A DNA stretch of 64,000 nt, from positions 2,352,501-2,416,500 of the forward strand of contig NZ_AP024620.1 in the NCBI RefSeq assembly GCF_023734095.1, read 5' to 3'. The translations under genes and the position numbers were made by a program. This stretch comes from Moorella sp. Hama-1 (lineage in GTDB: Bacteria > Bacillota > DSM-521 > Neomoorellales > Neomoorellaceae). Positions 25,837-33,823 of this stretch are shown piece after piece (the stretch's first letter is position 1; each line of letters opens with the position of its first letter). The notes under the pieces were generated by a model. That model saw only the letters and a list, made by a program, of their open reading frames with translations. It was not told the DNA's origin and did not search any database.

Positions 25837-26853
25837 ATGGCTGCAATAGAAGCTAAGAAAAAAGGGCGGATTTTAACCGGGGACCGGCCGACGGGCAAAC
25901 TGCACCTGGGCCATTATGTCGGCAGCCTGATTAACCGTGTGCGGCTACAGGATGAGTATGACACCTTTTTGATTATCGCCGACGTGCAGGCCCTGACTAC
26001 CAACTTCGAAGAGCCGGAAAAACTGGCTGCCGACGTTCGGGAGGTCGCCCTGGACTACCTGGCGGCGGGCATCGACCCGGAGAAAAGTACCATTTTTGTC
26101 CAGTCCCTGATCCCGGAGATCGCCGAGCTGACGGTTTTATTCTCCATGATCGTCACCGTCAATACCCTGCGCCATAACCCGACCATCAAGTCGGAGGCCG
26201 CCCAGAGAGGTTACACCGACATGACCTACGGCTTCCTGGGTTATCCCGTCAGCCAGACGGCGGATATCACCTTTTGCAAGGCCAACCTGGTGCCGGTGGG
26301 CGAGGACCAGTTACCCCATATCGAGCTGGCGCGGAAGATCGTCCGGCGTTTCAACAGCCTCTATGGCCCGGTCCTGGTGGAGCCTGAAGCCCTGATAGGG
26401 GAAGTACCGCGCCTGGTGGGCCTGGATGGGGCGGCCAAGATGAGCAAATCCCTGGATAATGCCATCCACCTGGCTGACCCGCCGGAGGAGGTCGAGCGCC
26501 GGGTGAAAAACGCCGTCACCGACCCGGCCCGCATCCGCGCCACCGACCCGGGCCACCCTGACATCTGCACCGTTTTTGCTTACCACGGGGCCTTTAATAA
26601 ACCAGTAACCCCGGAGATCGAGGAATCCTGTAAGAAAGGCGCCATCGGCTGTGTGGCCTGCAAAAAGCGCTTGACTGCCACCCTCAACGCCTTGCTGGAG
26701 CCCATGCGCGCGAGAAGGGCCCGCTATGAGGCCAACCCCAAACTGGTGGAGGAGATCCTTATGGCCGGGACGGAACGCGCCCGAGTCGTGGCTAGGGAAA
26801 CCATGGCCCAGGTGCGGGAGGCCATGAAGATTAGCTATTTCCCCGGGAGATAG
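25837..26853 (+). CDS. trpS: Tryptophanyl-tRNA synthetase
   Basis: 338 residues, class I synthetase. HIGH-type motif PTGKLHLGHYVG (about 20-31), KMSKS-type AAKMSKS, and the TrpRS-typical TFCKANLVPVGEDQLPH segment. It charges tRNA-Trp. I choose ATG 25837 (GGAAGGGA upstream) because the earlier ATGs overlap the promoter. The leader is only about 35 bases, too short for a T-box, so no tryptophan-tRNA riboswitch is present. The terminator hairpin 28 bases downstream is shared with hicB. Confidence 0.95.
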   Translation: MAAIEAKKKGRILTGDRPTGKLHLGHYVGSLINRVRLQDEYDTFLIIADVQALTTNFEEPEKLAADVREVALDYLAAGIDPEKSTIFVQSLIPEIAELTVLFSMIVTVNTLRHNPTIKSEAAQRGYTDMTYGFLGYPVSQTADITFCKANLVPVGEDQLPHIELARKIVRRFNSLYGPVLVEPEALIGEVPRLVGLDGAAKMSKSLDNAIHLADPPEEVERRVKNAVTDPARIRATDPGHPDICTVFAYHGAFNKPVTPEIEESCKKGAIGCVACKKRLTATLNALLEPMRARRARYEANPKLVEEILMAGTERARVVARETMAQVREAMKISYFPGR

Positions 26854-26880
26854 CTAAAGGTCTATAGAGGTGTCCTTTGA

Positions 26881-26912
26881 AAAGAAGCAGTCCATTAGGA
26901 CTGCTTCTTTAT
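26881..26912. terminator. Bidirectional terminator between trpS and hicB
   Basis: Perfect 12-bp stem AAGAAGCAGTCC/GGACTGCTTCTT with the four-base loop ATTA. The hicB stop codon falls in the loop. A/T-rich flanks let it act in both directions. Confidence 0.85.
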
Positions 26913-27329
26913 TCGCTGGTGATAATCGTGGATGCCGAGGTACTGTTTTAAACTGGTCTGAAGCAGGTGGGAAAAATTAACTTTCTCCCTTTCAGCTATA
27001 TCATTGAGCCACTTGGGGATTGTCAGGGTCTTTTTTATAGCCTTATTTTCTATCTCGTCCCTGACGATATCTGTCCAAGCTTCCACTAGTGCAATAAAGG
27101 CACCGGGTGGTATTTCCATTTCGCCAGGATCTGAAGGTGCAGGAATATTTTCGCCGTCTTCTTCCATGCCGTAAAGGAAACCGGCCAAAGCATCTTTGGC
27201 CATAGCCATTGCTTCTTTTAAATCTTTACCTTCAGTAATACAGCCGGGGAGATTGGGAAAGGTCACTGTATACCCCGGGCTACCGTCGTCACCCGGATCA
27301 AAAATCGCTGGAAAAATATATTTTGCCAT
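26895..27329 (-). CDS. hicB: HicB-family antitoxin
   Basis: 144 residues. The N-terminal HicB partial RNase H-like fold reads FDPGDDGSPGYTVTFPNLPGCITEGKDLKEAMAMAKDALAGF, and the C-terminus carries a ribbon/helix DNA-binding region (IPKWLNDIAEREKVNFSHL). It neutralises HicA and represses the operon. It lies 24 bases after hicA, the usual toxin-first order of this system. Confidence 0.93.
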   Translation of the reverse strand: MAKYIFPAIFDPGDDGSPGYTVTFPNLPGCITEGKDLKEAMAMAKDALAGFLYGMEEDGENIPAPSDPGEMEIPPGAFIALVEAWTDIVRDEIENKAIKKTLTIPKWLNDIAEREKVNFSHLLQTSLKQYLGIHDYHQRIKKQS

Positions 27330-27353
27330 AAGTGGAACCTCCTTTCCATAGGA

Positions 27354-27545
27354 TTAACTAATCCCCGCCTGTTTAAATATAGATTTTACAGTTCCGGGTT
27401 TTATGTCTTTTCTAGGGTGGGGCACCGTAACGGTACCCTTTTTCTTGGGATGTTGAAAATGGTGATGACTGCCTACAACTCGCCTTAATACCCAGCCATC
27501 TTGCTCGAGTATTTTTATGATTTCTTTAGAGGAGTATGTCTTCAC
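27354..27545 (-). CDS. hicA: HicA-family mRNA interferase toxin
   Basis: 63 residues from GTG 27545, after a GGGAGGGG ribosome site. Double-stranded-RNA-binding-like fold with the catalytic His in GSHHHFQHP and the KGTVTVPHPRKDIKPGTVKSIFKQAG tail that define HicA. Longer reading frames upstream would begin inside the promoter and are rejected. Confidence 0.93.
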   Translation of the reverse strand: MKTYSSKEIIKILEQDGWVLRRVVGSHHHFQHPKKKGTVTVPHPRKDIKPGTVKSIFKQAGIS

Positions 27546-27566
27546 CTTACCCCTCCCTTCAAAGCA

Positions 27567-27596
27567 ATTATAATACGTATTTTGCATACGTGTCAA
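27567..27596 (-). promoter_or_regulatory. hicAB promoter with operator in the spacer
   Basis: Consensus promoter on the minus strand: TTGACA (complement of 27591-27596), 18-base spacer, TATAAT (complement of 27567-27572). Inside the spacer is the inverted repeat ACGTAT-N5-ATACGT (27575-27591), well placed for repression by HicB. Confidence 0.8.
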
Positions 27597-27652
27597 GACG
27601 TTTCCACTCTTTCATGCCCCTTTACCTAAATAGTTAAACTCCCTCATTCCCC

Positions 27653-29074
27653 TCAAATCCGCAGAACTACCAATCTTTCCTCCGTCATCTCCTGGATAAC
27701 GTAGCGCGGGCCTTCTTTGCCGGTGCCACTCTCCTTAACGCCGCCATAGGGCATAAGGTCGGCGCGGAAGGTTGAGACATCGTTAATAATAACGCTGCCA
27801 TACTCTAGCTCCTGGGCACAGCGGGTGGCCACATCCAGGGAATTGGTAAAGACCCCGGCCTGGAGGCCGTAACGGGAGTCGTTGCCCAGGGCGATGGCTG
27901 CGTCAATGGTATCGTAAGGGGTGATGCTGAAAACCGGAGCAAAGAGCTCCTGGCGGCAGACTTTCATCGATGGGGCTACGTCTGCCAGAATGGTGGGTTC
28001 CAGCCAGGCACCCCGGCGCCGGCCGCCCACCAGCACCCGGGCGCCGGCGGCCACGGCCTCCGCGATCCAGCTTTCCGCCCGCCGGGCTTCGGCCTCGCTG
28101 ATCATGGGGCCGATGTCGGTAGCCGGGTCCAGGGGGTCGCCCATTTTGAGGGTCCGGGTCAGGTCAACGGCCCGCCGGCAGAAGTCTTCATAGACTTGCT
28201 GCTGGACGTAGACCCGCTGGACGGAGATACAAAGCTGGCCGGCATTGGCAAAGGCGGAACGGGTGCAGGCCTCTACTGCCAGGTCCAGGTCGGCGTCGCT
28301 GTGGACGATATTTGGTGAGTTGGAGCCCAGTTCCAGGGCCACGGGCCGGAAACCGACGCTGTTTTTAAGCCGCAGACCCACCGCCGGGCTGCCGGTAAAG
28401 CTGTAGAAAGCAATGCGCTCATCTTTAGCCAGGGCGTCGCCGACCACGGCCCCGGAACCCAGGACCATATTCAGGTAGCCCGCCGGCAAGCCGGCATCGA
28501 CCAGGGCCTGGCAGAGTTTGGCGCCGATGATGGGGGTGGCGCTGGCCGGCTTATAAACCACAGCATTACCGGCGGCCAGGGCCGGGCCGATTTTATGGCA
28601 GGAGAGGTTCAGGGGGGCGTTAAAGGGCGTAATGGCGCAGACCACTCCCCGGGGCACCCGGATGGTCCAGGCACGGCGGTTGGCGTTCCCGGGGGAACCC
28701 TCAACAGGGACAATCTCCCCCTGCAGGCGTTTGGCCTCCTCTGCCGATAGCAACAGGGTCTGGCTGGCCCTCTCGACCTCACCCCGGGCTTCCTTCAGGG
28801 TCTTACCCTCCTCCTGGCTGATGGTCAGGGCCAGGTCCTCCTGGCGTTCTAGCAGCAGCTCGCTAGCCTTCTTTAATATTTCATAACGCCGGTAGGGCTC
28901 TATTTTTCCCCGCTGGAAAGCGGCCCTAGCCGCTGTCACGGCGGCGTCCACCTCCGCCGGCCCGGCCAGGCAATACTCCGCCAGGGGCTCGCCGGTGGCC
29001 TTGTTGATTACCGTGTCCCTTTGCTCTGTGGTTACCCATTCGCCGTTGATGAATAAACGGTATACAGGCAGCAT
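27653..29074 (-). CDS. NAD(P)-dependent aldehyde dehydrogenase (lactaldehyde/glyceraldehyde-type)
   Basis: 473 residues from the ATG at 29074 (GAAGGAGGT upstream). Classical ALDH residues: Asn153 (FNAPLNL), Glu248 (ALELGSNSP) and nucleophile Cys282 (NAGQLCIS), plus FTGSPAVG for cofactor binding. Its closest general resemblance is to non-phosphorylating lactaldehyde, glycolaldehyde or glyceraldehyde-3-phosphate dehydrogenases of anaerobes. It stands alone, with no operon partner other than the decayed ferredoxin gene upstream. It could oxidise the aldehyde released by the region A aldolase; this is speculative. Confidence 0.9.
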   Translation of the reverse strand: MLPVYRLFINGEWVTTEQRDTVINKATGEPLAEYCLAGPAEVDAAVTAARAAFQRGKIEPYRRYEILKKASELLLERQEDLALTISQEEGKTLKEARGEVERASQTLLLSAEEAKRLQGEIVPVEGSPGNANRRAWTIRVPRGVVCAITPFNAPLNLSCHKIGPALAAGNAVVYKPASATPIIGAKLCQALVDAGLPAGYLNMVLGSGAVVGDALAKDERIAFYSFTGSPAVGLRLKNSVGFRPVALELGSNSPNIVHSDADLDLAVEACTRSAFANAGQLCISVQRVYVQQQVYEDFCRRAVDLTRTLKMGDPLDPATDIGPMISEAEARRAESWIAEAVAAGARVLVGGRRRGAWLEPTILADVAPSMKVCRQELFAPVFSITPYDTIDAAIALGNDSRYGLQAGVFTNSLDVATRCAQELEYGSVIINDVSTFRADLMPYGGVKESGTGKEGPRYVIQEMTEERLVVLRI

Positions 29075-29344
29075 ATAAATGACCTCCTTCGAGAATCGAC
29101 TTCTAATAAAAGTGGTTGCTGTTAGCAAGCACTTTGCTTAGGCTGGCGAGTACATCCTTCTGGCTCCGGTGGTTCTCGGCGAGCAAACTGGGAGCTCAGT
29201 TGCTTAAGCGGCGGGGGTGGCTCGGCTATATCTCTTTGTATAAACGCAGCGGGGAGCGAAACTCTTCGTTCCTCAATTAACGTTCCGATCCCCATCCCGT
29301 TCACCGCCGCCGAGGCTATCGATTTCGCTGAGTTTGCTTTAGCC

Positions 29345-29650
29345 TCAAACCAAGTCGCCCTCCGTCTGTACCCACCAGCCCCTGCCTATTTTCCTCCCCT
29401 TCTCCTCATTAACTAGCACCGCTCCGGTGGCCGGGTCTTTGCTCAGGGCCCCCTCCCGGCAGGCGGCGATACAGGGACTCTGGGCGCATTGCATACAGGT
29501 CACCGGGATATTGAGGTACTTGGCGTGGACCCGGCTGACCCGTACCCGGGCTTTAGTAGGGTTGACCCGGCCTTCGTGCTTCCAGGAACGCCACTGCTCG
29601 CAGATCCGGCAGCCGACGCAACGTTCGGGATAGGTAACCAGGACGTTCAT
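29345..29650 (-). pseudogene. Decayed polyferredoxin (AOR-associated electron-transfer subunit)
   Basis: 101 residues beginning MNVLVTYPERC, the start of the 4Fe-4S proteins that partner aldehyde:ferredoxin oxidoreductases. The first cluster motif reads CVGCRICEQWR, so the fourth Cys is Arg. The second cluster (CMQCAQSPCIAAC) is intact. After VLVNEEK, where a further CxxCxxC motif is normal, the sequence turns into unrelated residues and stops. No oxidoreductase gene follows: the 270 bases to the dehydrogenase gene hold only a 60-codon minus frame I do not recognise. It looks like a remnant, although a short working ferredoxin cannot be excluded. Confidence 0.6.
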
Positions 29651-29921
29651 GAAGAATACCCCCTTGAGGGTGGGTTTCGCCCATATAATAAGGCGCTCCG
29701 GCATAATTATATATATTTATATCTAGCATTATTATAAACGCTATGTAACGTCACTGCAAGGGCCTGTTCAAGTTTGATTAACTTTACCCCGGGATCTGCG
29801 CCAGGATTTAACACCAGGAAGCTTGATTTCATCCTGACTATATTTCCTTCTCCAGTGATCTATCCTGAGGACAGGGGATTATCCCATCTCCCGGGTCGAG
29901 CCTGTCCCACCCCTGTACCCC

Positions 29922-29949
29922 TTAACAAATCTTGCCCGTCTGCTATAAT
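29922..29949 (+). promoter_or_regulatory. Promoter of the structured leader/thioesterase unit
   Basis: TTAACA (29922-29927), 16-base spacer, TATAAT (29944-29949). Transcription would start near 29956, about 200 bases before the thioesterase ATG. The remaining part of the gene-free stretch 29651-29921 shows nothing I can identify. Confidence 0.65.
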
Positions 29950-29955
29950 TACCCA

Positions 29956-30142
29956 TAGGCATATAGATTTTATAATTCCCCACTGGCGCCCGTAGAGCGC
30001 CGTACTCCTGCCCGGGTGAGACTCCCGGGGCCGAGGTCTCCCTGTCGCTATGCTTGCCCCAGGGGCAAGCAAATTAAACTTAGAAGGAGTGAAAGCCTGG
30101 ACATGGGGAGGCTGGCTATTGTGAAAAACAATTAGCCTTTTT
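29956..30142 (+). ncRNA. Unidentified structured RNA (leader attenuator or small RNA)
   Basis: About 190 bases between a promoter and an intrinsic terminator, dense in nested complementarity. A closing stem UUCCCCA/UGGGGAG (29976-29982 with 30104-30110) encloses hairpin GGCGC/GCGCC (29985-30001) and a second stem ACUCC/GGAGU (30004-30008 with 30086-30090). The second stem in turn encloses CCCGGG/CCCGGG (30011-30029) and an 8-bp stem GCUUGCCC/GGGCAAGC (30052-30070). An alternative pairing GAGAC/GUCUC (30018-30022 with 30036-30040) competes with the CCCGGG hairpin. I could not match it to any riboswitch class, 6S, SRP or tmRNA that I know. No reading frame explains it. Confidence 0.55.
30114..30142 (+). 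terminator. Intrinsic terminator at the end of the structured leader
   Basis: GGCTA-TTGT/ACAA-TAGCC stem with one bulged T and a GAAAA loop, followed by five T. It lies 15 bases before the thioesterase start, so it would cut off that gene unless bypassed. Confidence 0.7.
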
Positions 30143-30157
30143 CGACCAGGCAATTTT

Positions 30158-30562
30158 ATGGGCGAGAGTTACTGTTTCGGCTGCAGCAAGCAGAACCCCA
30201 TCGGCCTGCACCTGGAGTGTTTCCCCCAGGATGACAGTACCTGGGCCACCTATTTTACCCCTGCACAATATCACGAGAGCTATAACGGTATCATGCACGG
30301 CGGCCTGATAACCACCGTGCTGGACGAGTTAATCGGCAATCACCTGGGCCGGGGCCGGGGCCTGTGGGCCGTAACCGCTCGCCTGGAAGTTCGTTTCCGC
30401 AAACCCATTCCCACCGGGGAACGGATTAAATTTGTCAGCCGCATCATTAAGGAGCACCGGCGGATCTTCCAGGTAGAGGCCTGGGCCGAGCTCCCGGACG
30501 GCCAGATCGCCGTCGAAGCCCGGGCGGAAATGATGGCGCGTGCAGCAAATAAGCCCTCCTAA
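30158..30562 (+). CDS. PaaI/YbgC-like hotdog-fold thioesterase
   Basis: 134 residues with the hotdog thioesterase signature HGGLITTVLDELIG (about 48-61) and the following RLEVRFRKPIPTGERIKF strand pair. The N-terminus has CFGCSKQNPIGLHL, typical of a subgroup of Firmicute PaaI-like proteins. It hydrolyses an acyl-CoA, type unknown. The ribosome site is weak (AGG), and a terminator lies just upstream, so expression is probably conditional on leader read-through. It is monocistronic. Confidence 0.88.
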   Translation: MGESYCFGCSKQNPIGLHLECFPQDDSTWATYFTPAQYHESYNGIMHGGLITTVLDELIGNHLGRGRGLWAVTARLEVRFRKPIPTGERIKFVSRIIKEHRRIFQVEAWAELPDGQIAVEARAEMMARAANKPS

Positions 30563-30679
30563 AATAGCGCTTCCTGCTATTCTCATCCACTGCTGGTGCC
30601 GCCTGGCGGCATGGGCGTCTTGAAGGCAAATGTAAAGAAAGATATAATTAATACTATAAACCAGGGGGGTGAAAATGAA

Positions 30680-30928
30680 ATGCCAATTATAGCCCGGTTT
30701 TATGGCATTGTTATTAAAATGTTCTTTAATGAGCATCTACCGCCCCATTTTCATGCTCTTTACGGCGAATATAATGGCATTTTTAATATCAAAACTCTGG
30801 AAATGATAGAAGGCGATATGCCGGTACGGGCTCGAAAGCTCATTCTCGAATGGGCTGAAACTCAGCAAAAGGAACTGGAACTAATGTGGAATACGAAAAA
30901 GTTTAAACAGCTCCCTGGCCTGGAGTAA
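30680..30928 (+). CDS. DUF4160 protein
   Basis: 82 residues from ATG 30680 (GGGGGG upstream), beginning MPIIARFYGIVIKMFF, with the family motif EHLPPHFHALYGEY and the helix ARKLILEWAETQQKELELMW. DUF4160 genes are found paired with DUF2442, as here 14 bases downstream. The pair has been suspected to be a toxin-antitoxin-like module, but I know of no demonstrated activity. The conserved His-rich loop suggests a metal or nucleic-acid role; this is inference. Confidence 0.85.
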   Translation: MPIIARFYGIVIKMFFNEHLPPHFHALYGEYNGIFNIKTLEMIEGDMPVRARKLILEWAETQQKELELMWNTKKFKQLPGLE

Positions 30929-30941
30929 GGGGGTAAGGCCT

Positions 30942-31208
30942 GTGTTCTATCCCAAAGTCAGAGATGTACAACCTTTAAGGGATTATACGTTGATTATCAC
31001 CTTCGACAACGGGCAAGTTAAAAAATACGATATGCAGCCCCTGATTGCCAGGCCGCCCTTTGATATTTTACGTGACCCCATTATCTTCAGTATGGTCCGA
31101 GTCGATGCCGGCGGTTACGGTATTAGTTGGAGCGATGAACTGGATTTAAGCGAGTATGAGCTTTGGAAGAACGGGGAATTAATTACTAACTACACCTATA
31201 ATAATTAA
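30942..31208 (+). CDS. DUF2442 protein
   Basis: 88 residues, GTG start. The family pattern is clear: VRDVQPLRDYTLIITFDNGQVKKYD, then VDAGGYGISWSDELDLSEYELWKNG. It is co-transcribed with the DUF4160 gene and followed at once by a terminator. By analogy with other two-gene modules of this size it may be the antitoxin-like partner, unproven. Confidence 0.85.
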   Translation: MFYPKVRDVQPLRDYTLIITFDNGQVKKYDMQPLIARPPFDILRDPIIFSMVRVDAGGYGISWSDELDLSEYELWKNGELITNYTYNN

Positions 31209-31233
31209 AGCGGGGCCTGTAGGCTCCGCTTTA
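31207..31233 (+). terminator. Intrinsic terminator after the DUF4160/DUF2442 pair
   Basis: AAAGCGGGGCC/GGCTCCGCTTT, 11-bp stem with one G-T pair and a TGTA loop, overlapping the stop codon region. The T-run is short. Confidence 0.75.
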
Positions 31234-31351
31234 ACGTTTACCCTTCTTATTCGCAACACGGGAAACTAACCCTTCATGATGATAATAATAAAAGACGAAG
31301 AAGCTATTTCCTACCTTCCGTTTTTATGGCAACCTGCCAGCTAGCCCCCGG

Positions 31352-32170
31352 CTACCCGCTCACCAGGTGGTCGAAACGGGCCTGGGGAGTGAGGTAATCA
31401 GGCAATGGCCGGGGATTGGCTATCTCTTTAACGGTCAATCGTCCCTCTGCATACTCGGCCAGGGGCCACTGGCCCGTCTGGACGGCCAGGCGGGCGAGTT
31501 TTACCGTTAAGTCGCTGCGATAGCCCCACCCCGGCGGGCAGGGCGCCAGGACCTGGATGTAAGCCGGACCTGCCACCATCATGGCCTTCTGTACCTTGGT
31601 CAGGTAGTCCTGGGGGTAGCCGATGCTGGCGGTGGCTGCATAGGGGATATTATGGGCGGCGACGATCCGCAGCATATCCTTCTTGGGCCGGTCTTCACCG
31701 CGGCCGACGCTGCCTACCGGCGTCGTCGTGGTCCGCGCTCCCAGGGGGGTGGCACCGCTCCGCTGCACGCCGGTGTTCATGTAGGCCTCGTTGTCGTAAC
31801 AGATAAAGATAAAGTTGTCGCCCCGTTCGATAGCGCCAGATAAAGCCTGAAGCCCGATATCCACGGTGCCGCCGTCGCCAGCCAGGCCCACCACTTTAAT
31901 CCCTGCCTTTCCCCGGCGACGCAGGCCCGCCACCACCCCGGAGACGGCCGCCGCCGTGCTGGGGAAGGTGACGTTGACACAGGGGACTTTAAAGGCCAGC
32001 TGGGGGTAAAAGGTGGTTACGCCCAGGAGACAGCTCGGGGTAGTAACAATCACTGTTTCCGGCCCCAGGACCTTCAGGGCCATGCGCACGGCCAGGATCC
32101 CGCCACAGCCGGCGCAAGCATAGGAACCCTGGACCAGTTCGGCATCGGGTAACTCCTTTATTTTAACCAT
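31352..32170 (-). CDS. porB: 2-oxoacid:ferredoxin oxidoreductase, beta subunit
   Basis: 272 residues, the thiamine-diphosphate-binding subunit. ThDP/Mg motif GDGGTVDIGLQAL...NEAYMNTG, and the Cys pair CAGCGG near residue 18 contributing to an iron-sulfur cluster. With the other three subunits it converts pyruvate or another 2-oxoacid and CoA into acyl-CoA, CO2 and reduced ferredoxin, a central reaction of anaerobes. Pyruvate is the likeliest substrate from general similarity, but 2-oxoisovalerate-type enzymes share the layout. Confidence 0.9.
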   Translation of the reverse strand: MVKIKELPDAELVQGSYACAGCGGILAVRMALKVLGPETVIVTTPSCLLGVTTFYPQLAFKVPCVNVTFPSTAAAVSGVVAGLRRRGKAGIKVVGLAGDGGTVDIGLQALSGAIERGDNFIFICYDNEAYMNTGVQRSGATPLGARTTTTPVGSVGRGEDRPKKDMLRIVAAHNIPYAATASIGYPQDYLTKVQKAMMVAGPAYIQVLAPCPPGWGYRSDLTVKLARLAVQTGQWPLAEYAEGRLTVKEIANPRPLPDYLTPQARFDHLVSG

Positions 32171-32201
32171 AATGAAATCCTCCGTAAATAGACTTCCGGC
32201 C

Positions 32202-33419
32202 TTACCTCTGCCAGCCGCCGCTGAGAACTAGTTCTCCGCCCCGGTCCCGGTGCCGCAGCGCCTCCAGGCACTGGCGGTAAATTCCGGCCAGATCCGCCGG
32301 GCCGATATCGCGGCCGCCCAGGCCGCCAACAAAGCCGGCCACCAGGGGTTGCCCCCACTGGCTCTCTGACCTAGACGCCACCGGCGCCGGCGATCCGTAA
32401 AGGGCAGCTTTAACCTCCGTAGCCAGCACACCCTCGTAGCCGAAGGAACAATCCCGGTCCAGCACAGCCACTACCCCGGCTGCGGTCAGGACCGCCCGCA
32501 AGTCGGCCACCGGGAAGGGCCGGAAACTCCGCAGGCGTAAAAGGCCCACCCGTTCACCCTGGCGGCGCAGGTCATCAACTACTTCCCGGGCCGTCCCGGC
32601 CGTAGCCCCCATCAATACCAGGATTACATCCGCATCATCACAGTAGTAAGGGTCCACCAGGCCGCCGTAAGTGCGGTCAAATTGGGCGCCAAACTCCCGG
32701 TCCACCTCTTTAATTACTTCCTGTGCCCGGAGCAAGGCCTGCTGCTGGTGGTATTTAAAGGCCGGGTAGAGCTCCGGGCCGGCGCCGACGCCAAAAACAT
32801 ACGGCCGCTCAGGGTCAACGGCATACGCCGCCTGGTAGGGCGGCAAAAAGCGATCCACGGCTTCCTGCTCCGGTACGTCGACAATCTCCTCGGTATGGGA
32901 GAGGACATAACCATCCAGGCAAACCATAACCGGCGTCAATACCTCAGCATGGGCAGCAATTTTATAAGCCTGGAGGCAGGTATCCAGGGCCTCCTGGGCG
33001 GTCTCCACGTAGAGCTGGATCCAGCCCGTATCCCGGCAGGCAATGGCGTCCTGGTGGTCGGCCCAGATGGTCCAGGGCGCCGCCAGGCCGCGGTTGGCCA
33101 CCGCCATAACCAGGGGCACGCGGCAGCCGCTGACGTAATGGAGCATTTCATACATGTAGGCCAGACCCTGGGAAGAAGTAGCGGTAAAAACCCGGGTCCC
33201 GGTTACGGCGGCACCGTAACAGGCTGCCAGGGCGGCATGCTCCGACTCCACCCGTATGTAGTCCGCCGCCATGGAGCCATCTGCGATATACTCGGCAATC
33301 TTCTCCACAATGGTCGACTGGGGCGTAATGGGGTAGGCGGCCACCACTTCGGTCCGGGCCAGCCGGACGGCGGTTGCCACCGCCTCGTTACCGTTCAGAT
33401 AAGCGCGCACTGGCAGCAC
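32202..33419 (-). CDS. porA: 2-oxoacid:ferredoxin oxidoreductase, alpha subunit
   Basis: 405 residues. The N-terminal AYPITPQSTIVEKIAEY motif and ESEHAALAACYGAAVTG define the alpha subunit of the four-subunit POR/VOR family, followed by the transketolase-C-like domain (VILVLMGATAGTAREVVDDLR). It begins with GTG inside the end of the delta gene (32-base overlap), implying translational coupling. Confidence 0.9.
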   Translation of the reverse strand: MLPVRAYLNGNEAVATAVRLARTEVVAAYPITPQSTIVEKIAEYIADGSMAADYIRVESEHAALAACYGAAVTGTRVFTATSSQGLAYMYEMLHYVSGCRVPLVMAVANRGLAAPWTIWADHQDAIACRDTGWIQLYVETAQEALDTCLQAYKIAAHAEVLTPVMVCLDGYVLSHTEEIVDVPEQEAVDRFLPPYQAAYAVDPERPYVFGVGAGPELYPAFKYHQQQALLRAQEVIKEVDREFGAQFDRTYGGLVDPYYCDDADVILVLMGATAGTAREVVDDLRRQGERVGLLRLRSFRPFPVADLRAVLTAAGVVAVLDRDCSFGYEGVLATEVKAALYGSPAPVASRSESQWGQPLVAGFVGGLGGRDIGPADLAGIYRQCLEALRHRDRGGELVLSGGWQR

Positions 33420-33684
33420 CTTCTTCCACCAGGGTCAGGGCCTGCCGGGGACACTCCGCCACGCAGATGCCGCAGCCCTTGCAAAAATCTAAATTCAAAC
33501 TGACAGCCTGATCCCCCCGGGAAAAACAGCCCTCCGGGCAAAAGAGCCAGCAGGCCAGGCAATTATTACACCGTTCCGGGTCCAGGACCGGCCGCTCGGT
33601 CCGCCAGGAGCCGGTGGTAAACCCCAGGTAGGGCGTCGCCAGGTTGGGTCCCCTTTTCAAGGTATCTTCTGCTAACAATGACAT
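33388..33684 (-). CDS. porD: 2-oxoacid:ferredoxin oxidoreductase, delta (2x[4Fe-4S] ferredoxin) subunit
   Basis: 98 residues from ATG 33684. Two complete 4Fe-4S motifs, CNNCLACWLFCP and CKGCGICVAECP, carry electrons from the ThDP site to free ferredoxin. The start is after a GAGGCGGTG sequence; a longer frame upstream has no ribosome site. It overlaps the alpha gene. Confidence 0.9.
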   Translation of the reverse strand: MSLLAEDTLKRGPNLATPYLGFTTGSWRTERPVLDPERCNNCLACWLFCPEGCFSRGDQAVSLNLDFCKGCGICVAECPRQALTLVEEGAASARLSER

Positions 33685-33823
33685 CACACCGCCTCTATAT
33701 GTTGCTAAAACCTCACTTTGTCGGACTGGCGGGAACACCCTCACCGGTAACTGCCGGGGCTCATGTCCCCGAGGGAACTGGCCACGGTCGTGAGGGAGCC
33801 GCCCCCCTTAACCCCATCGGCAA

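Noticed and set aside
25699-25837. T-box riboswitch ahead of trpS
   Set aside because: The promoter -10 box is only 40 bases from the start codon, leaving no room for a T-box leader.
29122-29304. Sixty-codon minus frame between the aldehyde dehydrogenase and ferredoxin remnant
   Set aside because: No ribosome site, no recognisable domain and proline-rich non-protein-like composition.
29956-30142. Identification of the structured leader as a known riboswitch, 6S or SRP RNA
   Set aside because: I compared remembered consensus cores (TPP, FMN, cobalamin, SAM, ZTP, THF, c-di-GMP, Moco, T-box, SRP loop) and none fits; it stays unassigned.
32682-33503. Open frame of 273 codons antisense to porA
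   Set aside because: No family resemblance and no ribosome site; the opposite strand encodes a complete alpha subunit.
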